The notes under the pieces were generated by a model that saw only the letters and a list, made by a program, of their open reading frames with translations, made no database searches and had not been told where the DNA came from. Of a stretch of DNA of 64,000 nt, positions 1 through 10,527 are shown piece by piece. The translations under genes and the position numbers were made by a program. Within the stretch, counting starts at the first letter, position 1; each line of letters starts with the position of its first letter. The stretch is taken from NCBI GenBank assembly GCA_025766275.1, contig JAFKAC010000044.1:62001-126000 (forward strand), given 5' to 3'. This DNA is from Lactarius indigo. Its lineage: Eukaryota > Basidiomycota > Agaricomycetes > Russulales > Russulaceae.

Positions 1-149
1 GCAGCGCGCGAAGATATACATACGCCAGGTAGTGTAACGTGAGTCGAAGACGAGGGCGAGTACTGTAGTATGTTGGCGAAAACAAAGAGAGGAGTAGGAG
101 TACGGCGGAGATTTAAAACGCGCTTATTCAGCTTCCCAGAGAGAAAAAG

Positions 150-575
150 TTATTTGCGCTCTCTTCGATGGGCCCGACCGTGCGTTTCTTACTACCGAAC
201 ACGAATTCCGGATTTTTTGGCAATGTGTGCTCACTGAATGGCTCCTTGATCTTCAGAGGTCTGTGCTGCGTTTCCAATCTTGTCGCTTGCTCTCTGACAT
301 ATCATATTTTCAGATTGTTCTGAAGTACTTGAGGGAGACCGACTTGTCAGAAGTTCTAATCTGCATTACAATTATGGTACTGTGAAGAGCCAGTAGTGCA
401 CCAAGACTCCGAGTCCCGTTCCAGGTTGAGTTATAGCGGCTTTTGACACATTGTAACAACACCGTCAGCCGATCGTTCAGCGGAGGAAACATTCGAGGAC
501 CGGACAGTCCTCAGTTGCCCAACATCGAACTGCCTTGATATGCACATTAACGGTTCGCGAGGATCGGGGACCCTA
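150..575 (+). pseudogene. Relic of the N-terminal region of an F-box gene (third copy)
   Basis: This stretch aligns with exon 5 (3' end), intron 5 and exon 6 of the two intact F-box genes further right (around 22200-22620 and 25600-26017). Shared landmarks are TTACTACCGAACA near 190, AATGGCTCCTTGATCTTCAGAG near 240, and the exon 6 start after TTTTCAG near 316. The reading frame that is open in the intact copies (DRSGVLEGE) is DCSEVLEGD here and runs into an in-frame TAG about 75 bases later. No F-box part follows; at about 575 the homology stops and a different gene fragment begins. It is therefore a partial, decayed third copy of the local F-box family. Confidence 0.75.
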
Positions 576-582
576 AATCACC

Positions 583-1145
583 GGCGATCTGGCACTGAAG
601 GACCGGGCTCACTTCAAGTCCTTCGCGCTCAGCGGAACCAGCAACCGCGAAGACCACGACAACCCCAAATTCTGGATGCTCGACTCGCTCATGGAGCTCA
701 ACGGTGCGTGGGCGCGTGCGCTCCCCGCTCCTCTACAAAAAGGCTGGCTGACGATAGGGAATCTCAGGACACGCCTTCATCGACATCCTCAAGATCGACA
801 TCGAAAGCGCAGAATCCGACGCGCTCACGGCGTTCCTCAGCGCACGCGCCGGCGAGGGGAAGGCGCTCCCCGTCGGCCAGCTCTAGCTTGAGATCCACAC
901 GTGCGAAGGTCGCGGGAATTTTGAGTACTTTGCACACTGGTGGACGGCGCTGGAGGGGGCGGGCCTCAGGCCGTTCTGGACGGAGCCGAACCTGGTGTAC
1001 ATCAATATCGTGCATGGTGCGCGGCCAGAGCTAGCAGATGTCCGAGGCTTGAGAGTTGACCAACACATTTTTTCCCCCTTTTTTGCAGTACTCGTTTATT
1101 AACATGCGTGGAAACCACGCGCTTGTTGATGAGGCATTCATTTGA
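583..1145 (+). pseudogene. Broken 3' part of a methyltransferase-domain gene (Methyltransf_22/METTL24-like)
   Basis: Three exons can be read: about 583-703, 768-about 1033 and 1089-1145, with GT-AG introns between. They give, in order, LKDRAHFKSFALSG, KFWMLDSLMELNG, FIDILKIDIESAESDAL, FEYFAHWWTALEGAGLRPFW, TEPNLVYINIVHGARPELAD and YSFINMRGNHALVDEAFI followed by TGA. From memory, this order of motifs (a KIDIE acidic motif, then WTEPNLVY and a C-terminal SFINMRG-H) is that of fungal METTL24-like proteins. The frame is broken by TAG at about 884-886, where family members have Gln (GQL-stop-LEIH). The N-terminal SAM-binding part is absent, since the upstream sequence belongs to the F-box relic. 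It is a 5'-truncated, nonsense-mutated pseudogene. Confidence 0.65.
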
Positions 1146-3051
1146 TTCGGGGCATTCGCCGCCACCACCGCTTTTCACGTTTGGTAGGATTGTCGCAGGT
1201 CGGGCCGGGTTTTTTTTTTTAAAAATTACGTGATCACGCTTTTTGCTCGCACGCTAAGAGCAGGATAGCCCATCAATAACATACGATCACTCACATCATA
1301 AAATTCCATGGCATACGCACTGTTGGACTTATTTTTGTTTTCTTTGTTACTGCAATAATTGCAGACGGACACGAATTAGATAACCCATAGACCCTTTGGT
1401 CAATTTTGTTTTGATAAGTAAGAGCCCGTCCGGTGCACGGTTTGTCGGGCCCAGCATCAGCCAAAAAAAAAGATTTGTTTTTTATTTGTTGGTCCCAGCA
1501 ACATGACCGTTCGGTGCACTTGGTTGCACCTGACCGCGGCAATGTCGTGCCCGACCGCCCTGCCAAAAATAAAAACAGGTATGGACCCGTTTTTTTTCGT
1601 TGTCGGGCTCGACTTGATCAGCAAGGAGGTGGCTGGCCATACATTATATGATAAAATTGTGCTTATGTCATTGCTAATTGCACGCTCAATTTGTCCAAGG
1701 TGTGCAGGATTTGGGGTATAAAGTGGCGCATGCAGTCACACAGGCCTCCGCGTGGTGCGAAATAGTATGAGTGTATCGGAAGAGGCTACTAACATGTCCC
1801 TATAACATCTCTAAGGCTGCGCGCCAATGCAGCGAGGTCGGGTATGCAAGCAGTGGGCAACACAGAGCCCTGGTTGAGGGTAGTCGGAAGCGGTCGTGCA
1901 CTCTTCTGCGCCACACGAAACTTCGCAAGTGTGGCAGCCTTTGTCGGGGAAGCGTCATGTTCGAGTCTCTAAGGCCACGTACGATCGTGGAATTCTGGGG
2001 AATGCAAATGAGGCGCCACACTGAGCCCTCTGAGGCCTCGTCCTCCATCCGACCCACACAGGCTGCTCACGAATGTCGTGCTTACTCACGTGTTTCAACA
2101 AATATACAAAAATAAATATATTTACCCATCGCGACTGAGAGGTGCGTTCGGGGCTCCAACTAAATATTTTTATTGCTGGAGCTGACCGATTTCTCCCACT
2201 CGTCAGACAGAGGTCGCGAGCGGCCATTTCCGAGGCGCGACTTTGCACCGGACGGGCTCTAAGCTTCGCTGATTTCGACCAAAAAAGCACGCACTCTCCT
2301 CGCCAACTCTGTTGGCCAACTACGTGCTTGACTACGTGCGTCGAATGTGATGCGGATCGGGCAGTTAATTTACTATGGTCCGTGCTAGGGTCCGTGTCTC
2401 TAGGTCTACGGTAGGTCTCATCGAGGTTAGGATATGATTTTGGGAACTTCGCGCACGCCCATTCCTTTCCATTCTACTATTCTCCATCCATGTATCTTCG
2501 TACCTTGCGGGAATATCTCCCTTTACTGCGGTAGGTCAAATCTGAACCTCTCCTATGGGTCGAAGATCTGTGCATATGCAAGGATGCAACCGCACCGTCG
2601 GCGTCTCAGACTTTTGGCCAACATTAGCTCAAACTCGTCCTCAAGTCACTTGTCTGATCCCATGTGAGAATGTCTCGGTAATACTGAAGGGGGGGGGGGC
2701 AGGTGATTCGTGTATTTATTTAATTGTACATATGAGGCGCCGCATCTCTGCACCCGTTCCACATCCAGCACTAGCCCCATCTGTTCACCATCGACACTGG
2801 CACGGAGTCCTCGCGTGCTTCAATGTTGTGTGTACGTTGTGCCGCAGTCTCCGCCAATCTTATTGACTTCGCTGGTGAATCAAGACGGATATGCTCGTAT
2901 TGACCGGGTCACAATTGCCAGTACCAACACAAGGCTGTCCGGCAAGCAAGCCGGTAAACAGTACTAGCGTGTTAACGGGCCTGGACGTAATCCATACAGT
3001 TACACCTCAAACCCTGTAAGAGAAAACATATTTCCGTAGCGGTTCTATCTC
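1146..3051. other. Intergenic, nothing recognised
   Basis: About 1.9 kb. No open frame here resembles a known family or shows a plausible exon-intron chain; the longest frames (about 110 codons, near 1800-2290) overlap on both strands. A T-run near 1210 and a run of nine Gs near 2690 are the only low-complexity tracts. Confidence 0.6.
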
Positions 3052-6000
3052 CTAGGTGTTAATACAATTCGTCCAGCTACGTCCGTGGACGAAATTAGAA
3101 AGGTCTAAGCGGGTTTCGTGTTCGCCAGCGACCCAGATATTACGTGGTCTATAAAGATTTGCCCTGTGCACCGGAGGGATCCACATTAAAAGTTCGCCAT
3201 TATCACCACATATCCATCCGTCACCGTTTATCACAGACTGGTCCGTAAAGTCGACCTGTGTGGTAGTTATTAGACTTTCTGTCGTGACATCCAGCGCATG
3301 GATTGACTTATCTCCCGACGAGACGATTCGCTTGTCCTTTGGTGAGGATGTCACGTAGCCGACCGAGTTTGTCTGTCGAGTCAATGGGTGTATATCTGGG
3401 TCTCCCGTTGTAGTGTTCCACACGCGAATTGCTCCATCTTCCGAGCCTGAGACTATCCGCTGGCCATCTGGCAAGAATGCCACAGACAGGACAGAACTCG
3501 TGTGTCCAGACAATGGGCCTATCTGCGTGTCTCCCGTTGTAGCGTTCCACACAAGAATGTTTCCATCTTCGGAGCCAGAGACGATCCGCTGACCATCTGG
3601 CGAGAATGCCACAGACCGGACCCAACCCGTGTGCCCAAACAATGGGACTATCTCCGTGTCTCCCATCGTGGCATTCCACAAGCGAATTGTTCGATCAAAA
3701 GAGCCTGAGACGATCCGCTGACCATCTGGCGAGAATGCCACAGATTGGACCCAACCCGTGTGCCCAAACAATGGGCCTATCTCCGTGTCTCCCGTCGTGG
3801 CATTCCACAAGCGAATTGTTCCATCTTCGGAGCCAGAGACGATCCGCTGACCATCTGGCGAGAATGCCACAGACAGGACCGAACCCTTGTGTCCAGACAA
3901 TGGGCCTATCTCCATGTCTCCCGTCGTGGCGTTCCACACACGAATTGTTCGATCATCCGAGCCTGAGACGATCCGCGGGCCATCTCGCGAGAATGCCACA
4001 GATTGGACCGAACCCGTGTGTCCAGACAATTGGTCTATCTCCATGTCTCCCGTCGTGGCGTTCCACACATGAATTGTTCGATCCTCCGAGCCTGAAACGA
4101 TCCGCTGGCCATCTGGCGAGAATGCCACAGACTGGACCGAACCCGTGTGTCCATAAAATGGGCCTATTTCCACGTCTCCCGTCGTGGGGTTCCATACACA
4201 AATTGTTCCATCTTCGGAGCCAGAGACGATCCGCTGGCCATCTGGCGAGAATGCCACAGACTGGACCCAACCCGTATGCCCAGACAATGGGCCCATCTCC
4301 GTGTCTCCCGTTGTAGCGTTCCACACACGAATTGTTCCATCTTCGGAGCCAGAGACGATCCGCTGACCATCTGGAAAGAATGCCACAGACTGGACCCAAC
4401 CCGTGTGCCCAAACAATGGGCCTATCTCCGTCTCTCCCGTTGTGGTGTTCCACACGCGAATTGTTCGATCATCCGAGCCTGAGACGATCCGCTGACCATC
4501 TGGTGAGAATGCCACAGACTGGACCCAACCCGTGTGTCCAGAAAATTGGTCTATCTCTGTGTCTCCCATTGTAGCGTTCCACACACAAATTGTTCCATCT
4601 TCGGAGCCAGAGACGATCCGCTGACCATCTGGCGAGAATGCCACAGACCGGACCCAACCCGTGTGCCCAAACAATGGGCCTATCTCCGTGTCTCCCATTG
4701 TGACGTTCCACACGCAAATTGCTCCATCTTCGGAGCCAGAGACGATCCGCTGGCCATCTGGCGAGAATGCCACAGACTGGACCCAACCCGTGTGCCCAAA
4801 CAATGGGACTATCTCCGTGTCTCCCGTTGTGGCGCTCCACACACGAATTGTTCGATCCTCCGAGCCCGAGACGATCCGCTGGCCATCTGGCGAGAATGCC
4901 ACAGACAGGACCGAACCCATGTGTCCATACAATGGGCCTATCTCCGTGTCTCCCGTTGTGGCGTTCCACACACGAATTGTTCGATCATCCGAGCCTGAGA
5001 CGATCCGCTGACCATCTGGTGAGAATGCCACAGCCCAGACCGAACCCGTGTGTCCAGACAATTGGTTTATCTCCATTTCTCCCGTTGTGGCGTCCCACAC
5101 ACGAATTGTTTCATCTAAAGAGCCTGAGACGATGCGCAGGCCATCCGGCGAGAGCGCAATGCAATTGACCTCGTCTCCAGCATTTGAAATCACCATCTCC
5201 GATGATGGCCAATCAGACAATCGCCCACGTTCCACCCGCAGGATACGAGGGAATGAACCCGAATAGCGCGTAGAAACGAGCGAATTCGTCGGCGCAAATG
5301 GTAGAGCAGAAAGATACACATGCGGTGCACACTTTGCTATCGCCATCCCAAAATGCCGCACAAACACAGACGCGTCGTTGACCAACCGCCTCAATCTCTC
5401 TAGCTCTGCTCGAGGAACCTGCTGCCATCACAGCTATTAGTAATTCGCCCGCACCATTGAAATCATATTTCTACTCACACCGTCACTGGAGGCCAACCAT
5501 ACGCTCAGAGCCGAAAGTGCCGGCGACGCAAGACCCACACCATTCATCAAGCTAAGCGCCTCTAGCCAATGCAGAAACTTCTCCTCTAAGAATTTTCGAA
5601 GTTTTCCAAACAGACCGGTTTCGAAATCGAGACCATCCAAATGGTCGTCCCAAAAACGACAGGCATACGACAGCGCAGGTGGCAGGTGCTTGACAATCCG
5701 CGACTCAAGGTCTTCGACATCTTTATTGGCAACGTATGAAGATTCGAGTTTGCATATGTTGAATTTTAGGTCACCGAGCGTTAGGCCGAGACAAGAATGG
5801 GCCAATTGGTGGTGCGCGATACGGAGATCGACATAAAAAACGCCGCTTTTATCTTTACTCGTCACAAAATCGCGGAATGAGGTATGAAGAGGAACTATCG
5901 GAAGCGTATCATTAGACGAAGTGACATTGCTCAGCAATGAACCAAGGCGACTGAGCGTTGCAACAACTGAATTCGGAGCGTCGTCGTCGTCGGGGGTGTG

Positions 6001-8640
6001 TCGCAGCAGTGTGGTCAGGGAGCGGATGGAGAGAGGTTCGAAAGCGGCAAGGAGCTGTCCCACCAGAAAGCGAAATACTGCCTCTTCGTTCTTGAAGTAT
6101 GCTCCAAGGACCTGATTATATAACTCGTCCAACGGATCTTGTCCACGGTGACCAGCGGCCAATTGTAAGAGATGCTTGATTCGCTCTCTTCTCCCACCAA
6201 TGGACATGGGTTCTTGGATGTATCCACAGGCAACCGCCGCCCACTGAAACAGCCCCTCTGCCCTTCTTGCCAGCACTTCGCCATATTGTTTGAAATCGGC
6301 TGGATCGAGCTTCTCCCGAAGGAAGGTGAAAATATCCGAATCCGTTGTAGCCCCCAACGCATCGTCGTTCATGTGTTTGATGACGACAGATTCTGCTCCC
6401 ATAAACGCAGGCTCGATGTCACCCTCCAGCCGCGAGGTGATGAGTACACGGAAGTTCGATGGCAATTCGGAGATGTGATTGGCGAGAAATCTGTGTAACC
6501 CGCCTTTGCCAGTTGTATCCCCACTTTCATCTAAGGCGTCGATTACAACAAGAATCGGACCGACGATGTGCAGATCCTTAAGAGGTTCCTGGATAAGGCG
6601 CCGAAAAAGCGTGCCGTAGTCACGTGTATCGAGCCGAAGCTCAATGTTGTCCTTTACGACCCTTCCAAGAGCGGTTTTGAATAACGGGTAGCGGCCAGCA
6701 AGATTGTGAGCAAGATTCGTAAAGAGATGGTGAGCCTCGGTCTTTGATTGCTCCTTTCGTACAAACATATAGGACGAGGTAAGACGGCCCGTTTCGTCAA
6801 AGCGACGCGCGATCTCATGTGCGATGGATGACTTTCCCGTGCCTGCCTGGCCGAAAAGAACGAGACCACGCGAGGAAGCGGGATTGTTGACCCAATCAAC
6901 AATGAAGTCGAGGAAAGTCGTACGGGTTCCCGGAAGACAACCCTTGTCTGGGGTGAAGCGCGAACCGCTCCTATATGGGATTTGTTCGATTTTTGCATCT
7001 AGCGCTGGGACGGTCGTCAGTTCGATGACTCCCGCACGTTCACAACTACATACCAGCATCTGAAACTTGGCTCGACACCCACTCGAGACGGGTATATATA
7101 CCGTCAACCTTGGTCGAGATGTTTCCCACATCGTTTAGAATTTGGAACGCAGTTATCTTCGTATTCACGACGGTTTGATCCAAAAAAGCCTTTTGATTCT
7201 CGACAAACGCGATGGACAATTCTTGAATTTTTTCTTCCACTCCGCCGCCCATACTCTTCGCCATCCGCGTCACTGAAATTGTATGTTTGAATCGGCCAAC
7301 GAAGTAGGTGAATGAAAACATACGGAATCGTGAGTCCTTTATATACGATTGAATAAAGTCACTGCAACTAGAGACGTCCTGCAACATTCGAGTAAGGATT
7401 TCGGCCTCCTTCGACTTGGGCTTAATGGACTTCAAAGTGTCTTCGTGGTTTGCGAAATCAAAAGCATCATGCATGCTCTTAACTAGCTTTCGGACATTGT
7501 TGTCGCGTTGATACTGTTTTGAGAGTTCCTGGTATCCAGATAAACATACCATAAGTGTGTCTTCGAATAATAACATAAGTAGGCGTACCTCAGGGATCAC
7601 CGAAAGGACTTTATACGCCATCTGCGCAATTGGATGGAGCTGAGAGCGCAAATTGGCTCAGTCAAGGATAGGCAGAACAAATGCCACACTCACATCTGCC
7701 ACTGGGCTCAGCGTATCCATCACCCACTTGATCCTCCCAACAGCCCCTTCCCATGTACTCGATCGGTCGATCGACTCCTCGACCTCATCAGCGCTAACGG
7801 GAACAATTTGAGGTTTCTCTACAAGAGGCGCCTGTTCTTGATCCTGTGGTATAATAGTACTACTCTGAACGGGAAGGTGATCTGGTGGATGTAAAAGATG
7901 ATCGGAAGCAGAGGATGGATCAGGTGCCCTGGAATCTGGGGTTATGGTGGATTTAGGAACACCTTCGGCGGGAGTGTCGTCTCCTTCGGTCGGTATTGTT
8001 TGAGGGTCGGTTGGAGACGCTGACACGGTGATCGTTAAATCGAGCATGACTGGCGGCGTCAATCGTACAGCTTGTCCATTGCCGTCGCCGAGGGCAACGG
8101 AAATATCTATATGTCAGGTGTTTACTTAGTCGCATGAATGAGAATTTATAACGAATAAACGAACTACTCTCGGATTCGGCAGGTATCGCCATCTCGTGCG
8201 TTCCGATAAGGAAATCACTTTTGGTCAACCGCTTCGCATAGAGGGACAGAGTAAGGTGTGAAGACGGCGGTACGAAGCTGATAGGAATTTTCAGACGAAA
8301 AATGTGACCGAAAAGAAGAAAGTCTTACAGAGTATCAAGCCTCTGGTCCCACACCGCCATCTGCTCGTCAATATGAACACTTCTCGTCTTCTTAGTTTGC
8401 TTCTTGGTCTTCTTCGTTGTCGCCAAGGTTGTTGCCCCATAAGTTATGGTGACGAAGCACTCCCTCTTCCCGCCGAAGATAGTCTTCAATTGGGGAACGT
8501 TGCGCGCTCGGAGAACTAATAAAGAGATTATAGACTTGTCAACGCCTGAACGAGTTTGGCTTCAAGTACGCACCGGTCACTTCAATACTTAGTGGCTGAG
8601 ATCGGCTTCCCTGAGATTCGGCGATTTGAGTGCTGTCCAT
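3052..8640 (-). CDS. C2-NACHT-WD40 NLR (STAND) protein
   Basis: Nine exons on the minus strand: 8574-8640, 8329-8515, 8168-8277, 7694-8106, 7589-7639, 7324-7528, 7054-7272, 5479-7004, 3052-5421. The sum is 5148 nt, in frame, 1715 aa. The start is the ATG at 8640 (MDSTQIAES). Residues about 15-130 form a C2-like domain (LSIEVTVLRARNVPQL, then SHLTLSLYAKRL). A Pro/Thr-rich linker and an alpha-helical region follow. The NACHT domain has its P-loop GQAGTGKS at about 469-476, Walker B LVVIDALDE at about 569-577 and the ITSR sensor. The C-terminus carries about 15 WD40 repeats of 43 residues, 13 nearly identical. In fungi this architecture belongs to the HET-E/HNWD family of incompatibility receptors, so a role in non-self recognition followed by cell death is inferred. 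Introns are 49-61 nt. No disabling change was seen. Confidence 0.9.
3390..5170 (-). repeat. 129-bp tandem repeats encoding near-identical WD40 units
   Basis: Repeats of 43 codons with the core SVAFSPDGQRIVSGS. Differences concentrate in a few positions: S/W after GHTG, Q/R/L after V, D/E/F then R/G after SGS, R/C/H/L before V/LW, and the four residues ending each unit (GPLY, DQFS, VPLF and others). Concentration of change at ligand-facing positions with homogenised backbones is the signature described for HET-E/HET-D and other high-identity WD-repeat proteins. The last unit (near 3290-3380) is degenerate. Confidence 0.9.
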
Positions 8641-9050
8641 AGACGGTTTTGATCGAGCATCGCTTCACAACAGAAATAATCGACTTACCGTATTCCAGAG
8701 GGTCGAGGTGCTGTTGAACCTGTCGAGCTGGGGTGGGATCGGGGGTCATTATCAGGAAAGTGACGGGCCAAGGGCGATCTACTCACGAATCCGAGATGGT
8801 TTGCCTATGGTCCATATCTTGGAAGAGTCTTTTATACGCAGGATAGACAGATGGTTGGGGTGAGGTCGTTAAGGGTGTGTATTTGGTTTGAGCACCTAGT
8901 ATCTCGAATGATCCCACGACTGTCAGGGTGTTGCCCAGATTGGGAACAAGCGTGACTGGCTCTCATCGCCTCGCACTACCGCATGCATCAGCGCCCATCA
9001 CCACTACCCTTCCTCAGCCGAACTGTCAGCACTTTGTCTCTTTCTGAACA
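8641..9050. other. 5' flank of the NLR gene, no gene seen
   Basis: About 410 bases between the NLR start codon and the LINE insertion site. It should hold the NLR promoter (read leftwards). No clear TATA box or other site could be assigned. Confidence 0.5.
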
Positions 9051-9062
9051 ACTATGTTTCGA
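9051..9062 (+). repeat. Left target-site duplication of the half-LINE
   Basis: ACTATGTTTCGA, identical to 10516-10527 immediately after the poly(A) tract. Confidence 0.85.
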
Positions 9063-10515
9063 GGAGGACTCCTTGAACCTGAACCACCACCATCTCACAA
9101 CTTTCCCGCGCTATGGCACAGGAATCATCTCCCCTCCCCCCCTCCCTTACCACCCCAGTTGCCCTCTTCCCTCCTACCCCCATACGCTTCGAAGCTGCAT
9201 TCATGCAATTGCGTGTAGCATTAAAGCAAATGGCCATCTCCTCACCGGAACTCGTTGCTGAATGCAAAACTATCCTCAACCAGTTCCTCTCGCACCCAGA
9301 TGTCGCGACCTTCCTCCCACACTCCTCCTCAAACTCCCCCCCTCCCTCTGATGCCATCCTCAAGGAGCTCAAAGAGTTGAGAGGCGCCATCGCTAAGCTA
9401 GGCCCCCAGGCTAGGCAGACAGCAGACGCCAGCAGACCCACCCGCAACTCCAACCCCAAAACAACGCCTCCCACCCCAAAACCAAAACCCCAACCCTCCC
9501 CTCCCACATCACCGATCAGACCCACCCTGATAGCTCACACACGTATCGATGCCTCTGCCCCACACCCCCCCATATCCGGCCTGATTAATCAGCTCAATTC
9601 CCTTTTTCAGGAAGGTACTCCAGCCCACATGCGCTTCTCATCAGCCAGGTGGTCAGGCACAGGCAACCTGGTCCTAACCGGTGGACCGGGAACTACAGCA
9701 CAACAACTCCTCAAACTAGATACACAGATACAGAGCACTATCGCCGATTTCCTTTCCTCCCCCCTCCCCCTCCTCACTGTTAACAGCAAATGGTCCAAAA
9801 TCCTCATCAACAACGTACCCACTGGAGTCACTACCAACTCAGGACCAGCCTCACCTCACGACTGTCACCTTTCCCTCCTCACCCACAACCCAACATACGC
9901 CACCCTCCTGGTCACGCAAAAACCAAGCTGGGTAAGACCCCCCTCATCACTTACGCCGCACTCCCACTCTTCCCTTGTAATGGCTTTCGAAGACCCCACT
10001 GGGGCGGTACTCCAACAGCTGATCAAAAACAAGTCCTTACACATTTTCGGCACGGAAGCACCAGTCAAAGCTTGGCAAGACAAGAAGCGGCCGCACAAAA
10101 ACACCGCAACTCAAGAACTCAAACCTGAGTCTCACGCCACACCGGACCGTCAAAGCCCAAGACTCACCCTGGATTCCATGGAGCAGCTTCGACTCATGAA
10201 GGAGGCAATGGAAGACGACTCCGACGAAGAGATTAGCCTCATCCTGACCCCCCCAGCTGCCAATACCAGAAGCAAGGCCAATCCCCCTGTCGCAACTCGC
10301 CCTGGCGTCCCGAAGCGCCCCATCACCACCGACAACAAGCGCACCGCAAAGCCGCCCGTAAAGGCGGGGAAATCTTGAATGGAAGGGCAGAGAATTTGTT
10401 CGAGAGACGAGTATACAAACGCATACACTAGTTACATAAAGCGAAGTGCTACATAGGGTTCTGTACCCCAAGGTGCACATAAATGGATTTGAAAAAAAAA
10501 AAAAAAAAAAAAAAA
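9063..10515 (+). mobile_element. Gag-only (half-LINE) non-LTR retroelement with poly(A) tail and target-site duplication
   Basis: The element is bounded by a perfect 12-bp direct repeat, ACTATGTTTCGA, at 9051-9062 and 10516-10527. It ends in about 24 A residues (from 10492), which is the mark of target-primed reverse transcription. It is 1.45 kb long and holds one ORF (9113-10378) similar in style to the first ORF of Tad1-like LINEs. There is no endonuclease or reverse transcriptase ORF, so it must have been mobilised in trans. Perfect duplications and an open ORF indicate a young insertion. Confidence 0.8.
9113..10378 (+). CDS. LINE ORF1-like (gag/RNA-binding) protein, 421 aa
   Basis: Single-exon ORF starting at the first ATG of the element (MAQESSPLPP). 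Residues 1-130 are Ser/Pro-rich with a short helical stretch (LKELKELRGAIAKL). Residues about 150-310 contain a pattern known from Tad1-clade ORF1 proteins: RWSGTGNLVLTGGPGT, then SKWSKILINNVPTGV, TQKPSWVRPP, MAFEDPTGAVLQQLI and APVKAWQDK. That order matches an RRM-like fold followed by a Trp-rich segment. The C-terminal zinc knuckles usual in such proteins are missing; instead there is a charged tail (EEISLILTPP, KRPITTDNKRTAKPP). This suggests the ORF was joined to a new 3' end when the reverse-transcriptase ORF was lost. It probably binds its own RNA. The family call rests on remembered motifs. Confidence 0.65.
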   Translation: MAQESSPLPPSLTTPVALFPPTPIRFEAAFMQLRVALKQMAISSPELVAECKTILNQFLSHPDVATFLPHSSSNSPPPSDAILKELKELRGAIAKLGPQARQTADASRPTRNSNPKTTPPTPKPKPQPSPPTSPIRPTLIAHTRIDASAPHPPISGLINQLNSLFQEGTPAHMRFSSARWSGTGNLVLTGGPGTTAQQLLKLDTQIQSTIADFLSSPLPLLTVNSKWSKILINNVPTGVTTNSGPASPHDCHLSLLTHNPTYATLLVTQKPSWVRPPSSLTPHSHSSLVMAFEDPTGAVLQQLIKNKSLHIFGTEAPVKAWQDKKRPHKNTATQELKPESHATPDRQSPRLTLDSMEQLRLMKEAMEDDSDEEISLILTPPAANTRSKANPPVATRPGVPKRPITTDNKRTAKPPVKAGKS

Positions 10516-10527
10516 ACTATGTTTCGA
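10516..10527 (+). repeat. Right target-site duplication of the half-LINE
   Basis: ACTATGTTTCGA; its first A is shared with the poly(A) tail, so the duplication is 12 or 13 bp. Confidence 0.85.

Noticed and set aside
3308..5168. Many overlapping ORFs of 60-240 codons on both strands over the WD40 exon
   Set aside because: Shadows of the repeated, GC-rich WD40 coding sequence.
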